A stretch of 64,000 nt of DNA from Gracilariopsis chorda. Lineage: Eukaryota; Rhodophyta; Florideophyceae; Gracilariales; Gracilariaceae. Location: contig NBIV01000017.1 of NCBI GenBank assembly GCA_003194525.1, positions 434,001-498,000 on the forward strand, read 5' to 3'. The notes under the pieces are model-generated. The model saw only the letters and a list, made by a program, of their open reading frames with translations, was not told the DNA's origin and did no database searches. Positions 10,546-21,814 of this stretch are shown piece by piece. Each line of letters begins with the position of its first letter. Within the stretch, counting starts at the first letter, position 1. Made by a program: the position numbers and the translations under genes.

Positions 10546-12480
10546 ATGAAATCTGTACAACTAATTCACTTGCTTTTACTACAAGTCCTGCTGCTGGTCT
10601 CCTGTTCTGCACAAACATGTGGTCCCGGTACCTTCTTAGAAGCCGCCACATGTACAGAATGCGCACCGGGATCATACCAGTATCAGACCAACGCCGATTC
10701 CTGTATCCCCTGTCGTGCGGGAACGTTTAGTCCGGGATATGGCGCCCAAGTGGCCAATTTGTGCAAGGAGTGTCCGGAAAACACCGTATCGTCCTCTGCA
10801 GCGGGAACCTGTACACCTTGCCCCGCCGAATCGTACGCCAATCGAGACAAAACCAAATGCATCAACTGCCCTCCAGGCCAAGGTGTGAGCGATGACCAGT
10901 GTAGCCCGTGCCGTGCTGGCTTCTTCCGTCCGGACAGAAGCGTGCCCTACTGCACTGCCTGCCCAAACGGGTACACATCCGAGAAGGGAGCCACAAGTTG
11001 CAAGAAAATGCCACCCTGTCCCCTTGGTTACCAGCTTGACTTCAAAGATTGTCATCAATGCTTTTCTAACTATTTTCGAGGAGACGGTATGGAGATGTGT
11101 GAAAAATGTCCTCCATACACTGTTTCTCCCCGCGGAGCAGCGAAATGCAATGGATGTCCGGCCGGTCAGTTCTTCAAGGATTCTCGATGTGAAAGCTGTC
11201 CGAGCGGTACCAAGACTGTCGGCAAAGGTGGAATAGTGTGTCGCATTGACGGCGCTTTATGTCCAGTGGCATACTTTGAAAAGCACAATGGGGACTGTCA
11301 CACATGCTATCCTGGATATCGACTCGATCTTCTCACCAACAGTTGCAAGAAATGTGCCGAAAACGAGTACAGTCCGGGTGGTGTTGTTATCAACTGTGAG
11401 AAATGTCCGTCAGGAATGATTGGTATTGGTGCTTCTTGTACGTGCCCAGCAGGCAGACGACTGGTGAATGGAAGATGCATTTTGTGTTCCGCTGGCACTT
11501 ATCGAAGCTTAAGCCCACACCTTGCAATCGATGAGTGTCGTGACTGTTTCCACCCGGTTTTCTCTGAAACATATGATGTCAGTAGCGCAGATAGGTCCAC
11601 TTGCGAGTCATGCCCTGGCATCACCATTACGACAGATGGCATAAGCTGCATTACACCGACGCCGCGCCCGCCCTGTCCGGACGGGCTTGTAAGACAGGGG
11701 TTGAGGAGTGATCTTTGCGTATCTGCCCAAACCGGATGTCGTCCAGGTCTCGTACCGAAGATTGGCAGCGATGGCTACCGACGGGGCTGCGTCAAACCTG
11801 ACGGCACTGTGCCCTGTCCAAAAGGCACCATACGAAAAGGCAATAGATGCCTTTCTTGTCATCCGGGAGGTTATTTGCGAACAGCCCCGAGCGGTCGCGT
11901 CTACTGCACACCATGTCCGAAAAATGCTTTTAGCCCCGGTGGAGTGGTTTACAGCTGTACAACTTGTCCGAACAACTTCAGAAGAGCCCGAGACTTTGTG
12001 AGCTGTTCTTGTACTGCGAGAAATGCGCGGGGGCACTTCATTGATAGTAACGGGCGATGTACGAAATGTCCGGCCGGTACCTACGCGAACAACAACCGTG
12101 ACGAAGAGATTCATGAGTGCAAACCCTGTCCAGCAGGAACTTTCAGTGATGAATCTGGCCAGACTTCTTGCACACTTTGTCCAGCGAACATGTTTTCTGA
12201 TCGTGGGGCTACTCAATGTCGTGCCTGCCCCGCTGGAACGGTTTCGTATGGAGTGGGGGAAGCTTCTTGTGTGCCGGTACTTGGAGACAGTTGTGTTGAG
12301 TTTACGAAAGTGTTATCATGTGGTTCGCTTGCTTCACGGGGAAAGTGTGTGATACAGACACAAAAGCGAACTTGCATAGGTGGAAGGCCGTCAACCCGTA
12401 TCTACAGGGATACCATACTTCGCAAATGCGCTGATGTTCGAGAATGTGCAATACTTTCTACGCAAAGAGAGGATCAGTGA
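10546..12480 (+). CDS. Secreted cysteine-rich GCC2/GCC3 repeat protein
   Basis: This 644-codon single exon encodes a secreted or cell-surface protein. The start at 10546 gives a classic signal peptide: a basic start, a leucine-rich core (LLLLQVLLLV) and a likely cut after CSAQ. It also fits the TATA box 82 bases upstream. The rest is a chain of about a dozen repeats of roughly 45-50 residues with the pattern C.PGTF/Y...C..CP.G.....G...C..C, for example CTPCPKNAFSPGGVVYSC. That is the GCC2/GCC3 (ephrin-receptor-like, TNFR-like) cysteine module, which folds around disulfides and usually binds ligands or builds extracellular matrix. The last 75 residues leave the repeat pattern but still contain paired cysteines. 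There is no membrane helix or GPI-type tail. The family is widespread in protists and red algae; the partner here is unknown. Confidence 0.85.
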   Translation: MKSVQLIHLLLLQVLLLVSCSAQTCGPGTFLEAATCTECAPGSYQYQTNADSCIPCRAGTFSPGYGAQVANLCKECPENTVSSSAAGTCTPCPAESYANRDKTKCINCPPGQGVSDDQCSPCRAGFFRPDRSVPYCTACPNGYTSEKGATSCKKMPPCPLGYQLDFKDCHQCFSNYFRGDGMEMCEKCPPYTVSPRGAAKCNGCPAGQFFKDSRCESCPSGTKTVGKGGIVCRIDGALCPVAYFEKHNGDCHTCYPGYRLDLLTNSCKKCAENEYSPGGVVINCEKCPSGMIGIGASCTCPAGRRLVNGRCILCSAGTYRSLSPHLAIDECRDCFHPVFSETYDVSSADRSTCESCPGITITTDGISCITPTPRPPCPDGLVRQGLRSDLCVSAQTGCRPGLVPKIGSDGYRRGCVKPDGTVPCPKGTIRKGNRCLSCHPGGYLRTAPSGRVYCTPCPKNAFSPGGVVYSCTTCPNNFRRARDFVSCSCTARNARGHFIDSNGRCTKCPAGTYANNNRDEEIHECKPCPAGTFSDESGQTSCTLCPANMFSDRGATQCRACPAGTVSYGVGEASCVPVLGDSCVEFTKVLSCGSLASRGKCVIQTQKRTCIGGRPSTRIYRDTILRKCADVRECAILSTQREDQ

Positions 12481-15400
12481 GAGATATGCAATAACACAAA
12501 CCTTGTTCCTTACAACATTTGGCTGAAGGGGAATTATTGAATGCGTTTCTTGTATAATGCGTAAAGAATATTTTTACATAATCGAAGAAGGATAATTGGT
12601 AAAACAGGAAGACGGGGAGCAACATGAGTTGGGATTGTGCAAAATCAACGTTTGGATCTTCAAATTACACAAATTTCTAAAAACTAGAGCACGCTGCGTC
12701 CTCAGAAACAACATGCGGTTGTGGCTTGAACGTCGGACATGAGGTTGATGTTCATGATCGTCGTAGAGTGCGAGAACATTTCAGCAGTACACATACAAGT
12801 CCGGTGGGAGCTTCCCTAGCTCCGTTAGATTGGGGAGCACTTGGCAAACATTCTGCAACCACGTCGAAACGAACATGGATAGCACTGAACGCTGACTACT
12901 GAAGATTTTGCTAAAATAACTTCTATCGACTGGTTTTTGTCATCCCGTTGATGCCATTTCTTGAGATAAAAGCCTTCAAAACTAAACTGAAATATACTGT
13001 GAATACTGTTCCGTTATTGTAAGAAACAAATATGCATGTGTTCGAACATATACCGATGTAGAAGTTAAAAAGTTGTACGTCAAAAAGTTCATATCGCAAA
13101 AAATCCTGATTTTATTTCTTCGGCTACAACATCTGAGCAAACAAAATTTGAATAGTTGCAAGTTGCAACTATTCAAATTTTGTTTGACAGACAGTATCAC
13201 TTTTTGTCAGATGCAACTTGCAACCGCTGATGGATGGATTCGAAAAGATGAAGTTTCTGAAGGAGGTGCTCGATGGAAGTGCGTCGAAGCGGGTACGTGA
13301 GACAAGGCGAGTTTTTGCGTTTTTTTTTTTTTTTTTTTTTGCGGTCTTGCGACAGAAAGAGCTGACAGAATATTGGGGATGGACAACACAGCTTGCAACT
13401 GGCAAAAAGTGGTAGTGTCCATCAAAGAAAAAGTCATCAAGCAAATAAATTGTAAACATTAGATATTGAAAGACGTTTTTAGCTCAACAAAAATTTGGTA
13501 AAGATTGTCTATATGACTCAGCCATGTATTAGTCCATGTAACCGTCGAGTACATACTAAAATCTAAGTTAGCACATTACATAGTCCAAAACTGTGCGATC
13601 TTATTCCTACGAGTTCTAGGCTTTTAACTTAATATACACATATTACAACCCTGATGAAACATGTGACACCATGATATGACCTAATTCACAGATGTCCTGC
13701 TCTACGGTTTAAAAGGTTGCTCCTTACTGTACTGCAGTCGCTCTCGGACCGGCAACTTCTGAGTGTTGGGATTTGGGCATACCGCCGCGAACGCCCTGAC
13801 GTGGCAAGAGAGAACGGTCACAACCCACGCGGATGTAATGCATTAATTGCATTGCCTTCTTGAAAGGGTGCGAATGACACCAGTTGTCAGTCGCAGCTAC
13901 ACGTAGTTGATACGAAGGGTACATGTTATCCTCCCTCCACCCTCTCAATGAACGAAAGGAGCGCTCACGCTTATATCATCTTCGTAACATTGTCACATCT
14001 TCAGTTTGGTAGTCGACTTCGTGTAGTGCACATACAAGCAATTCTATATCTATTCATATAAAACTCATCTGGGAGGTTTTTACCGCTGTATACATTAAGC
14101 ATACTTCCTCAGAACAGAAATTATGTAAAGCTCGTACTCTTCGGCCACCAGCGAAAACATCTCGATACGGTGTCGTCAAAAGGAATAGCTCTATCATATT
14201 TTGTCCTTGTTCTTCTTTGTGTTCATAGAGCGTTTAGAACTACGTTGTCTTACACACTTTCAGTTTTCGATCAATTGTTCGAGTCTTTCAGTTTGGCAAT
14301 CGATATCGCGAATGCAAATAGACCGCGCAATAGAATTGCAATCGTCGGAAGACGAATCAGTTTTGTGTTGGAAGAATTCATTGCAAATTACTGCGAATAC
14401 AAGGGTACAATCGATAGCACAAACCGCCATCTTCTCCTCACCACCCCGCGTTTGCTAAACCTTTCTTCAACTCACAATTCAAGTTCCTTTTTCCGGCAGC
14501 TCCCAGCCGTAAGCAGGGTGGCACATTGATTTAGAAAGATGGCATAATATCAGGGTATTGGATTTCCAACATGAATCTAGCACATTCTCCGGAACTGCAC
14601 GCAAGGGAAGTAAAGACCATGAACCCCCATCGCCGCTCCCACTCATAGAGATATTCAAGGGGATACTGTTTGCTTTTCCGCAACAGGTTGGTTGAGCAAA
14701 ATAGTTAAGAAACCGGCAATGAAGACATAAATAGAGCTATTCTATAACATGCTGTATTAAATAGAAAGACGTGCGAGTTTGCCAGACATTCCAAGACTGG
14801 AAGTACGCATCGGGGCAAGTTTTCCGCACTCGTGACATCGTGATACGGGTCGGTGGTATTTGAAAATTATCTTGGCCGGATGTTGACGGTGCGGTATCCG
14901 TTGCTCTACTTGTGTGGTTGAGAGCAATGAGGCCATTCATCCTTGAATGAATTCTTGTGATGCATTGACGAAGAGTTGCGAGCCGTGTATTGAACATATG
15001 CGAGACAAGAGCACGTCGACGAGAGTAGTCACGCGATTTGAGCGTAGTGCGATGGGAGAGCACGGAAAGATTACATACAGGTGGAAAGCTAGCTGCGCTG
15101 CTAGAAACATGGTGCTTTAGAGAGTCGACGGCAGTGATGCTAAGATGTAGACTGACGTGGGTGAGTTGAGAGGACACGGACAAATGGGGAAGGTTATACC
15201 CTGCACGTTCCTGATGAAGATGATTGCAAGGAATGCGTCCCGGGACGTACAACTGGAGATACACGAAGAGATGGTGGCAAAACTAGTGGAGTACAGGGAT
15301 TGGCCGAGGATATGACGGATGCTGTGGACGACGTACAGTAGTGTGCAGGATGGGCTGCGGGACGTGGGGCTGGGTGTTGCGGCCGTCTTCTCCACGTTGA

Positions 15401-16330
15401 TGGCTTAGTAGGCAATGATGTGGCCCTGTGTTTTACGAAACGTTAAGCCACGGCGAAACGGGCGACCTTTGTGGGATTCAGCAGCGCAGTGTGCTGCGAG
15501 TGGGTGCAAGCTCATACGGGAGGGGGGTTGGGCACGGCAAGCGTCACGTGCGTTTTGTGTGAATGCCGCAACTGTGCGTTGGTGTTTTCGAAGAAGATTT
15601 GGAGACGTGCAACGAGATTGCGTTGCGGGGGCGGGGGAAAGCGAATTGGTGGGTAAGCAGGGCATGAGGAGCCCTGGCTCTGGCTATGACGAGGCCTCTT
15701 TAATTTGAAACGTTACGCTGGCGTCAGGCTTCGGCGGGCTGGGAAGGAAAGAAGGCCGCACCTGCAAAGATCGACAAACGTTAAACTCGTTAAGTCGCGT
15801 GTGCCTTGTAGATATGTCGAGAGAGAGGTGTGTGGTCCACGTGTCCAGCGGCGGAGATACCACTGCATTGCGCGTATGAGACCGCCGCCTACGTCAGGTG
15901 GCAGCGTTCGCGTTCGCAGGCAAAGCAGCGTGGCCATTGGTCCTTTCGACGGACATGGCGCGCTGCCATTGGCGAAGACGAGAAAAATTTTGACAGCGCC
16001 AACTGACCCTGTGCCGCCATGCGCATGGCCGCCCTTCGTAGCAAACACGTGCAGCCCACGCCCCCCGTGTCCGACCGACCATTCCTCTCTCCCTCTAGTG
16101 CTGGTTCCATCACCTCCGTCTCCATACGCCCCCGGAAGGCACAACCGACAGGACTCCGCATTGCAGTGCCCAACGCCACTCATCCAGCTCATCAACATAA
16201 ATACCACTCCAATCCGCCGTCATGCCGTCTTCTTCCCCTCCCCTCATCGCGCTCTCCAGTCCTTCCGTCGTATCCCTTCCAACGCCTTTTCGTGATCCGA
16301 ACGCTCTGCTCCACCGCCCCTGTATAGAAT
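12481..16330. other. Long intergenic region with a palindrome and a poly-T tract
   Basis: No frame here has a recognisable domain. A minus frame at 14737-15264 starts with GTG and overlaps other open frames. GC-rich DNA from 15.4 to 16.3 kb opens several frames on both strands. The region holds the palindrome at 13138-13186 and a run of about 21 T near 13320-13340. A weak TATA-like CATAAATA at 16195-16202 lies about 130 bases before the bZIP start. Confidence 0.5.
13138..13186. repeat. Perfect 24-bp inverted repeat with a one-base spacer
   Basis: The arms 13138-13161 and 13163-13186 are exact reverse complements (CAAACAAAATTTGAATAGTT plus GCAA) around a single G. Transcribed from either strand it makes one long stem. 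It lies about 650 bp beyond the GCC2/GCC3 gene and is not inside any recognised element. Confidence 0.8.
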
Positions 16331-17185
16331 ATGATGGCAAATGTACTTCCACCTTTGAACATGTCGCGTTCTTCGTCTTCTTCGCTAGTGCCGCTTGATT
16401 TCTCAGCGTTGCCAACATTTGCTGAATCCTCATTTTCGCCTTCTTGTTCGGGATTCTTGCTTTCTCCCCTGTGCGGTGCCTCTGCGCTTCGTTCCCCGCT
16501 GTTTACCGATCCTTTCCTCAACTCGCCTTCATGTAACACCAATCCGTTCCCGCTTTCCCCGTTGCCGTCTGCTCAACCACCTTCTCAGAGCCATGATTGG
16601 TCCCCGGTGCTGGCATCCCCAGAGCTTCAACCCTCCGCTTTTGATTCGAATGACTCCACCACTTCTCTTTCTACCCTTGTCAATACCCCATCTGTACCAC
16701 AAGAACAACAACAAACGCAAAAACGGCAACAACATCAACAGCACCATCATCAAGAGCAACAGGCGCGGCCCCAACCAGTGATCCAAGCCTCACTGTTGCC
16801 GTCACCAACAGAAACAGAACAACCACTATCACCACCTCAACCGAAACAACAACCCAAACTCACACCCTCCTCATCCATCGACAAAGCAGCCGAACGCCGT
16901 CGCAAAAACCGCGAAAGCTCAAGTCGATGTTACTACAACCGCAAGCGCATAATCCAAACCCTCGAGAAGGAACTACTCGAAGAGAAACGAAAGCTCACCA
17001 TGCTGTACGACAATGCCCTACAACTGCGTCACGACAATGCCCGTCTCAAGAAAGAAGTTGTCACAAAGGGTTACGCCATACCTGCGGCCCCGAACAAGAA
17101 TGCCAGTGCCTCCTTTTCAATGCGCGACTACCTGGAATTACTGCACCATTCCACTTATCATTCCTCCCATTCTTTATCGCAATAA
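16331..17185 (+). CDS. bZIP transcription factor with an atypical basic region
   Basis: This is a 284-codon single-exon gene. Residues 1-120 are rich in Ser, Pro and Leu, as in activation domains. Residues about 123-148 are Gln/His-rich (QQQTQKRQQHQQHHHQEQQ). A bZIP domain follows at about 188-245. The basic region runs N193-R-E-S-S-S-R-C200-Y201-Y-N-R-K-R. The first zipper leucine falls 18 residues after N193, the normal spacing. The zipper d positions then read L, E, L, L, L, with an Asn at one a position. It should dimerise and bind DNA in the nucleus. The oddity is Tyr at position 201, where nearly all bZIP proteins have Arg. ATG codons 1 and 2 are adjacent. The stop codon overlaps an AATAAA signal. 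Confidence 0.9.
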   Translation: MMANVLPPLNMSRSSSSSLVPLDFSALPTFAESSFSPSCSGFLLSPLCGASALRSPLFTDPFLNSPSCNTNPFPLSPLPSAQPPSQSHDWSPVLASPELQPSAFDSNDSTTSLSTLVNTPSVPQEQQQTQKRQQHQQHHHQEQQARPQPVIQASLLPSPTETEQPLSPPQPKQQPKLTPSSSIDKAAERRRKNRESSSRCYYNRKRIIQTLEKELLEEKRKLTMLYDNALQLRHDNARLKKEVVTKGYAIPAAPNKNASASFSMRDYLELLHHSTYHSSHSLSQ

Positions 17186-17186
17186 A
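17181..17186 (+). promoter_or_regulatory. AATAAA overlapping the bZIP stop codon
   Basis: AATAAA spans the TAA stop at 17183-17185. If it is the working polyadenylation signal, the 3' untranslated region would be very short. No second AATAAA is obvious nearby. Confidence 0.35.
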
Positions 17187-19529
17187 ACGAACTGTTTCCA
17201 CACCTGAAGTCACATCTCAACAATTTGTTACTGACATCAATCTACACCAAACGCTCTAGATTTTTTGCTACAAGCATTAGATCATGGCGGAATGCATGCA
17301 TACTGCACTGGATGCCAGTTATTGTTTCCCGCCTGTCATGTCATCCTCGCCAAAAGCACTTTGATCTATCTCACATGCCCTGCGTCACATCTTGTCCTCG
17401 TCGCGTTCTCCCTGTTGCCTTCAATGCTCACCGACTGCATGCATCTCCGACTGACCAGCGGCAATCTCCGCATGGTTGCCAATCCACCCATACGTACAAG
17501 AAGTGCCATATGTCAAATCATGGCACGCGCCAGGTTGCCGCTACAGTTTCTACCCTCACCAGTTCAACATTCCATCCTTCGTTTGGCGGTTGCCTGAAGC
17601 GCTCCGTGACCTTGCGAACAGAACTGTGTTGCACTCTCATTGTATTGCAGGATCCGTAATGCTTTAAATGCATTTCTACGTGTCCCTGCAATCATGGCGT
17701 TCCAGTAAATCTCATTCTCTATGAAATTTACGCACAGAAGCCCCCTCCCGGAGAAACGACAGCTGTCACGTCGCCGCTGAATTCAGATGCTTACTCCACT
17801 CGCATTGCATTGACAAGCCCTTGGAGAGCGGTCACAGCAACTCCACCCAAGACCGAATTTCAAAGCCAACCAAGAACACTTGGCGTTATATAATTGACGT
17901 CCAAATATTAGTGACCGCATTCGCGCGCAGAGCCCAAGGAGCGTGCTCGCGGGTGGTCGCAAGTGCTGTTCGGCGTTAACTCCCTCGGGTCTTGTGAGCA
18001 CTTTCGTGTCGGTGCTCGTGGCAATATGAAACGTGAAGCAAATTTTTCCTCTGCCTCCCTTCCGTTGCGTGCCAAAAAGTCCGAGGATTGGTTTTCATAA
18101 CCCCATGACACTCGAATGACAGATTTCTGTCACCGCATTTTTTAATGGATGAATCTTGATGATGTTTTATTTGGAGATTCGGGAGCGTAACGTAGGCGCG
18201 TAATATATTTGGGAAGAGAAAGTCGAACCGCACGACTCCAGATCTGGTTTCTTTTAGGATGCGCCGCGGCCGGCGGTCGGCTTATAGAAATGCATGCTCT
18301 TCACTCCAGGTTCTGTTAAGTGCAGTGTAGACTCGTCAGGCTGAACCCCAAGGTTCTAGTCCTTCGTTGAAACTGAACGCCTTTCACACTTCCATCTGTC
18401 TTGCTCCGCATTTTGGTTTTCGTTCAGAAAAACACAACGCATTTCAGCAGCACCGCTCGGTGCCGCCAGATATCTTCGCACAACGCGTGATATGATCGTT
18501 TCTACCGAAAGAAATGCCTGCATCGCAAAGCAGGCTTTCCAAAATATTGCAACATCTGGTTCTGGTTCGCGTACGAGCGTAATAATGCACTGTATAATTT
18601 GGTCCCAGTTCACCCGCCGTCGCTGACGCTGCCCAATGCTGAAGTGATCACCACTGACCCTACTTGCAGTCACCCAGCATCTCACTCTGACAATTTATCT
18701 GCACTAGGCGGTCCTTCCCATGCATCTATCCACGTTATGCTGGTTTCGAGGGCTCTGCAAACGTTCGAGATGAGCAAGCAAAAAGTCGACACCATTTTGC
18801 CAAGTCACAAACCTCTTGTTTTTGCGATTCTTCTTTTTGGTTGAGCCATTTTGTTTACATTTTAAGCGCCAATTCTTTTGTTTCTTGAGATCTCGAACAC
18901 CGTTCCTTGCTAAATAGCCTCGCAATTCTCTTTTTCCGTGTATGACTTTACACACGGTTTGAAGATTGTTCAAGTTTCTCAAGTTCATCGCTTGGAATTG
19001 TTGCTCTGACTAATACGCTATCATTAAGCCATGACCCCAAACATTGGGAACAGATTGCCTGCTGAAAACAGTGACAACACTGTCGCTGCCTGGAACTTGC
19101 TTTTCCTCTGCTCCGAATATTGTGACTATAGGAGCATAGGAAACAATATGAAGGATTATTGGCCTCCTCTGGCGACGTCCACTGTTTTCGTTCTCTCTTG
19201 TGAAGTATTATACCGTCGGCTACGAAACTTTTATGTCTTGTAGTATGCTTAACGAGAAATATGAAAAAGCTTTCAGATTGTAAATTAGACAGTTACGAGT
19301 TGAGTTATGAATTCCGAGGTTCCTGCTTACAACAGAATGGAGTTCATCTGATGAGTTTTATGTTGAATTGTTACTTAGTACAACTCGCTCCTCGCCATCC
19401 TCAGAAATTAAAGGGCAAAGATCACCTTCTCAACAGCGGCTTTAGCTAAACGAGACCTGCCTAGAGTAACCGAATGGATTAATAATAGGTTTCTAAGCCG
19501 TTCGTGCTTAATGGGATTACTAGAACACA
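17187..19529. other. Intergenic region without recognised genes
   Basis: Frames at 17225-17659, 18356-18685 (minus) and 18704-18988 (minus) show no domain and overlap each other on both strands. No RNA gene or repeat stands out. Confidence 0.45.
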
Positions 19530-20270
19530 CCTAATGGAACTCTCCGCCCAATTTCTCTATGTCACTTCTCTGATTGGATTGCATAGCCGGCTCTCCCCAA
19601 TGCAAACTATCCAATTGGATCGTGGTTTTTGGATTCCTTTTTGTATACGTAAGCCTTTGCGCACTATCTGACACTCTCCGTAAAGCGCTGCGACTAGAAA
19701 AATATACTCGGCTTCCCACATTGTCTAAACAAAGGGCCAGGCAGATTGTGGACATTGGACGCATTCGGTTCGCCCATGGACGGAAGGATTCGATTCGTAC
19801 GTCCACAGTTATATTGAAACGCTGCCAGAAAGCAATTGATCTCCAAACAGTGCGAACAAATGTCACCGCTACAACATTTAGCATTGGCGACTATCTGTTA
19901 TTGCACAAAGCTCCGGAGCAAGATCATGAGGTCCAATGCAAATGGCACGGGCCGTGGCTGGTGATAAGTTGTTAACAAAACTTGGTGTTTGAAGTCAAGA
20001 ACCTATTCACGGCAAGAATCAAGTATTGTATGTCTGCAAACAAGAGTTTTATTTGCACATGCCAGAGTGTGCAAAGCACAATGAGACTACGTATCAGAAT
20101 GCCACGGCTTTGAAAGTAGTAATACAGGAAGGTGGTGCAATTCAGATTCTCGTAGAATGAAGTGTTTTATCGGACAGGGTTGATCAGACTTGGGAGCTCT
20201 TCTCAATGTACTAAAGGGCCTACGAGGTCCTTTCAAAACTTCCTTCGCACGACCTGTGACCGCCGAAGCA
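19530..20270 (+). mobile_element. Gypsy chromovirus fragment: integrase C-terminus and chromodomain
   Basis: The plus strand encodes an integrase C-terminal segment (TTFSIGDYLLLHKAP, then CKWHGPWLV), the usual GD-x-V-L ... W-x-GP pattern. It is followed near 20.13-20.22 kb by a chromodomain-like stretch with a VEW ... TWELLS pattern. These sit in the order found at the 3' end of chromovirus pol. No LTRs are visible, so this is a truncated, old and broken fossil. Confidence 0.6.
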
Positions 20271-20653
20271 AAACAGAAGCTCAGAAGCTCTGCAACGTTG
20301 GTAATGGCGTCGTAAATTACAGCAACCCCCATAGGGCCATGTTACGCAAGACAAAGCACTGTATCGCCAAGTCAAAAGGTCGCCAACTGATACCAGCTAC
20401 AAAAAGATCAGCACTAATTCCAGTTCGTGCAATAGTCGCGAATGCAAGTGACCCATATATTACATATTGCATCAGTAAAGGCAAAATCTAGTCTCAAAGG
20501 AGGCAAAGACTTTGTACTCATCGTTTTTGTTTTGCTTCCAGTTCACCCAATCTGCGCATACAGCTCAACAAGTTTATACCTATGCCAGTTCTGTGAGCGC
20601 GGCCCCAATGACGAGCGCTGTAGGGCCCGTGGATTGCTCAGTCATCTTTTGAC

Positions 20654-21142
20654 TTAAACTCGTAACGGGTCGATGCTTGACCGAAGTCCGGCAACGGCAA
20701 TGATTTCGAAAGTATTTTCCTCTATATAGTTTTTTTTGCGATCGGCTCCGCGTGCGCGTTTAGTCCCAAGTTTGGACAAATGTCCACAGGTTTTCAAGAG
20801 ATCTCGACAATTCGGGCTCAAACCTGAATTAATTTTGCCAAATATGGCGAAATATTTAATTTTCCATATAATTTCAACGTTCAAAGTATTTGCGTGTCGT
20901 TCAAGTATTGGTGCCATTGGTGCCCCCAAATTATAGGGCGAACGTACGTAAAGGCTGTCACGATAACTGCACCCGTGTGTCGTTGAGCTTAAATATTTCG
21001 GGATTGCTAAAACTTTCAAAACACGGCGGGTGACCGTACCTCTACCCAGAAAGAACTTGCGATATTCCGGTGAAATCAAAGAGCTTTTGATATTGTTCAG
21101 AAGCTTAGTGATTAATTTTTCATATTGAAGCAGTACGAGCAT
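20654..21142 (-). CDS. Hypothetical ORF, 162 codons
   Basis: This frame has an ATG start on the minus strand and lies divergent to the 636-residue gene, 670 bp away. The product is basic, with a Lys/Arg-rich stretch (KRARGADRKKN) and no signal peptide or membrane helix. I do not recognise a family. Codon use does not stand out from the surrounding AT-rich DNA, so it may be a chance frame. Confidence 0.2.
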   Translation of the reverse strand: MLVLLQYEKLITKLLNNIKSSLISPEYRKFFLGRGTVTRRVLKVLAIPKYLSSTTHGCSYRDSLYVRSPYNLGAPMAPILERHANTLNVEIIWKIKYFAIFGKINSGLSPNCRDLLKTCGHLSKLGTKRARGADRKKNYIEENTFEIIAVAGLRSSIDPLRV

Positions 21143-21790
21143 GAAATTCGCTACTTGCTTTGCTGAATATCATATGAATTTCTCTCTATACGTTTGAAGA
21201 TTTCCCACTTTGTCATTATGTGTCACAAAGCGGCTAAAACATATTGTCTTTAATATCTACAGAGACTTATCGATACTTGGATGGGTCCACCATGTTCTTT
21301 GAAGGAATATCTGCATGTATTGAATGTAGGCTAGGACTGGGAAAAGGGTATCCCTTCTTGAGCTATTAGCCTCATCTAATCGAACAATTTATCAATGCAG
21401 TGACATTGGATTTACATGAGTTCTTGTTATCACAAAAAGAATATTTTCGAATTTAGGTTTTCATTGGCGATTTGAAATCGAACTACTGGTTTTAATTTCA
21501 AACTGAATTCAAAACCATATCTGAAATCAGTTATGTTGTGTATGTAGCGATTCTGAGTTGATTCGCACAGAGGAACCCCGGCATATACATATACGTCCAT
21601 CTACGATACATGAGCTCAGTCTGAACGGCACTGGTAGAGAATTCTGATCATCGAGACACTTGTTCTTTTATACAGCTAACACAGTCAAAAAGTGTGTTGC
21701 TACAGCTGCTCAACCAGATTTCGTTCAACTTCAGTCAACACTTCGGGGGCAGCCTTGATTCTTCAAAGCTCTCTTGCATCACAGGTGGTT

Positions 21791-21811
21791 ATGGTGGAAG
21801 ACAATTTCTAA
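21791..21811 (+). promoter_or_regulatory. Six-codon upstream ORF
   Basis: An ATG at 21791 opens the short frame MVEDNF, ending in TAA at 21809-21811, just three bases before the main ATG at 21815. If it lies in the leader, it would force reinitiation or leaky scanning. The closest TATA-like motif is TTTATA at 21667-21672, which would place it inside the transcript. Confidence 0.35.
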
Positions 21812-21814
21812 ACA

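Noticed and set aside
14737-15264. 175-codon minus-strand frame
   Set aside because: Starts with GTG, Ser/Arg/Leu-biased text without domain, overlapped by other frames.
15405-16295. Long frames upstream of the bZIP gene on both strands
   Set aside because: GC-rich low-complexity translations without domains; they sit in the likely promoter and leader of the bZIP gene.
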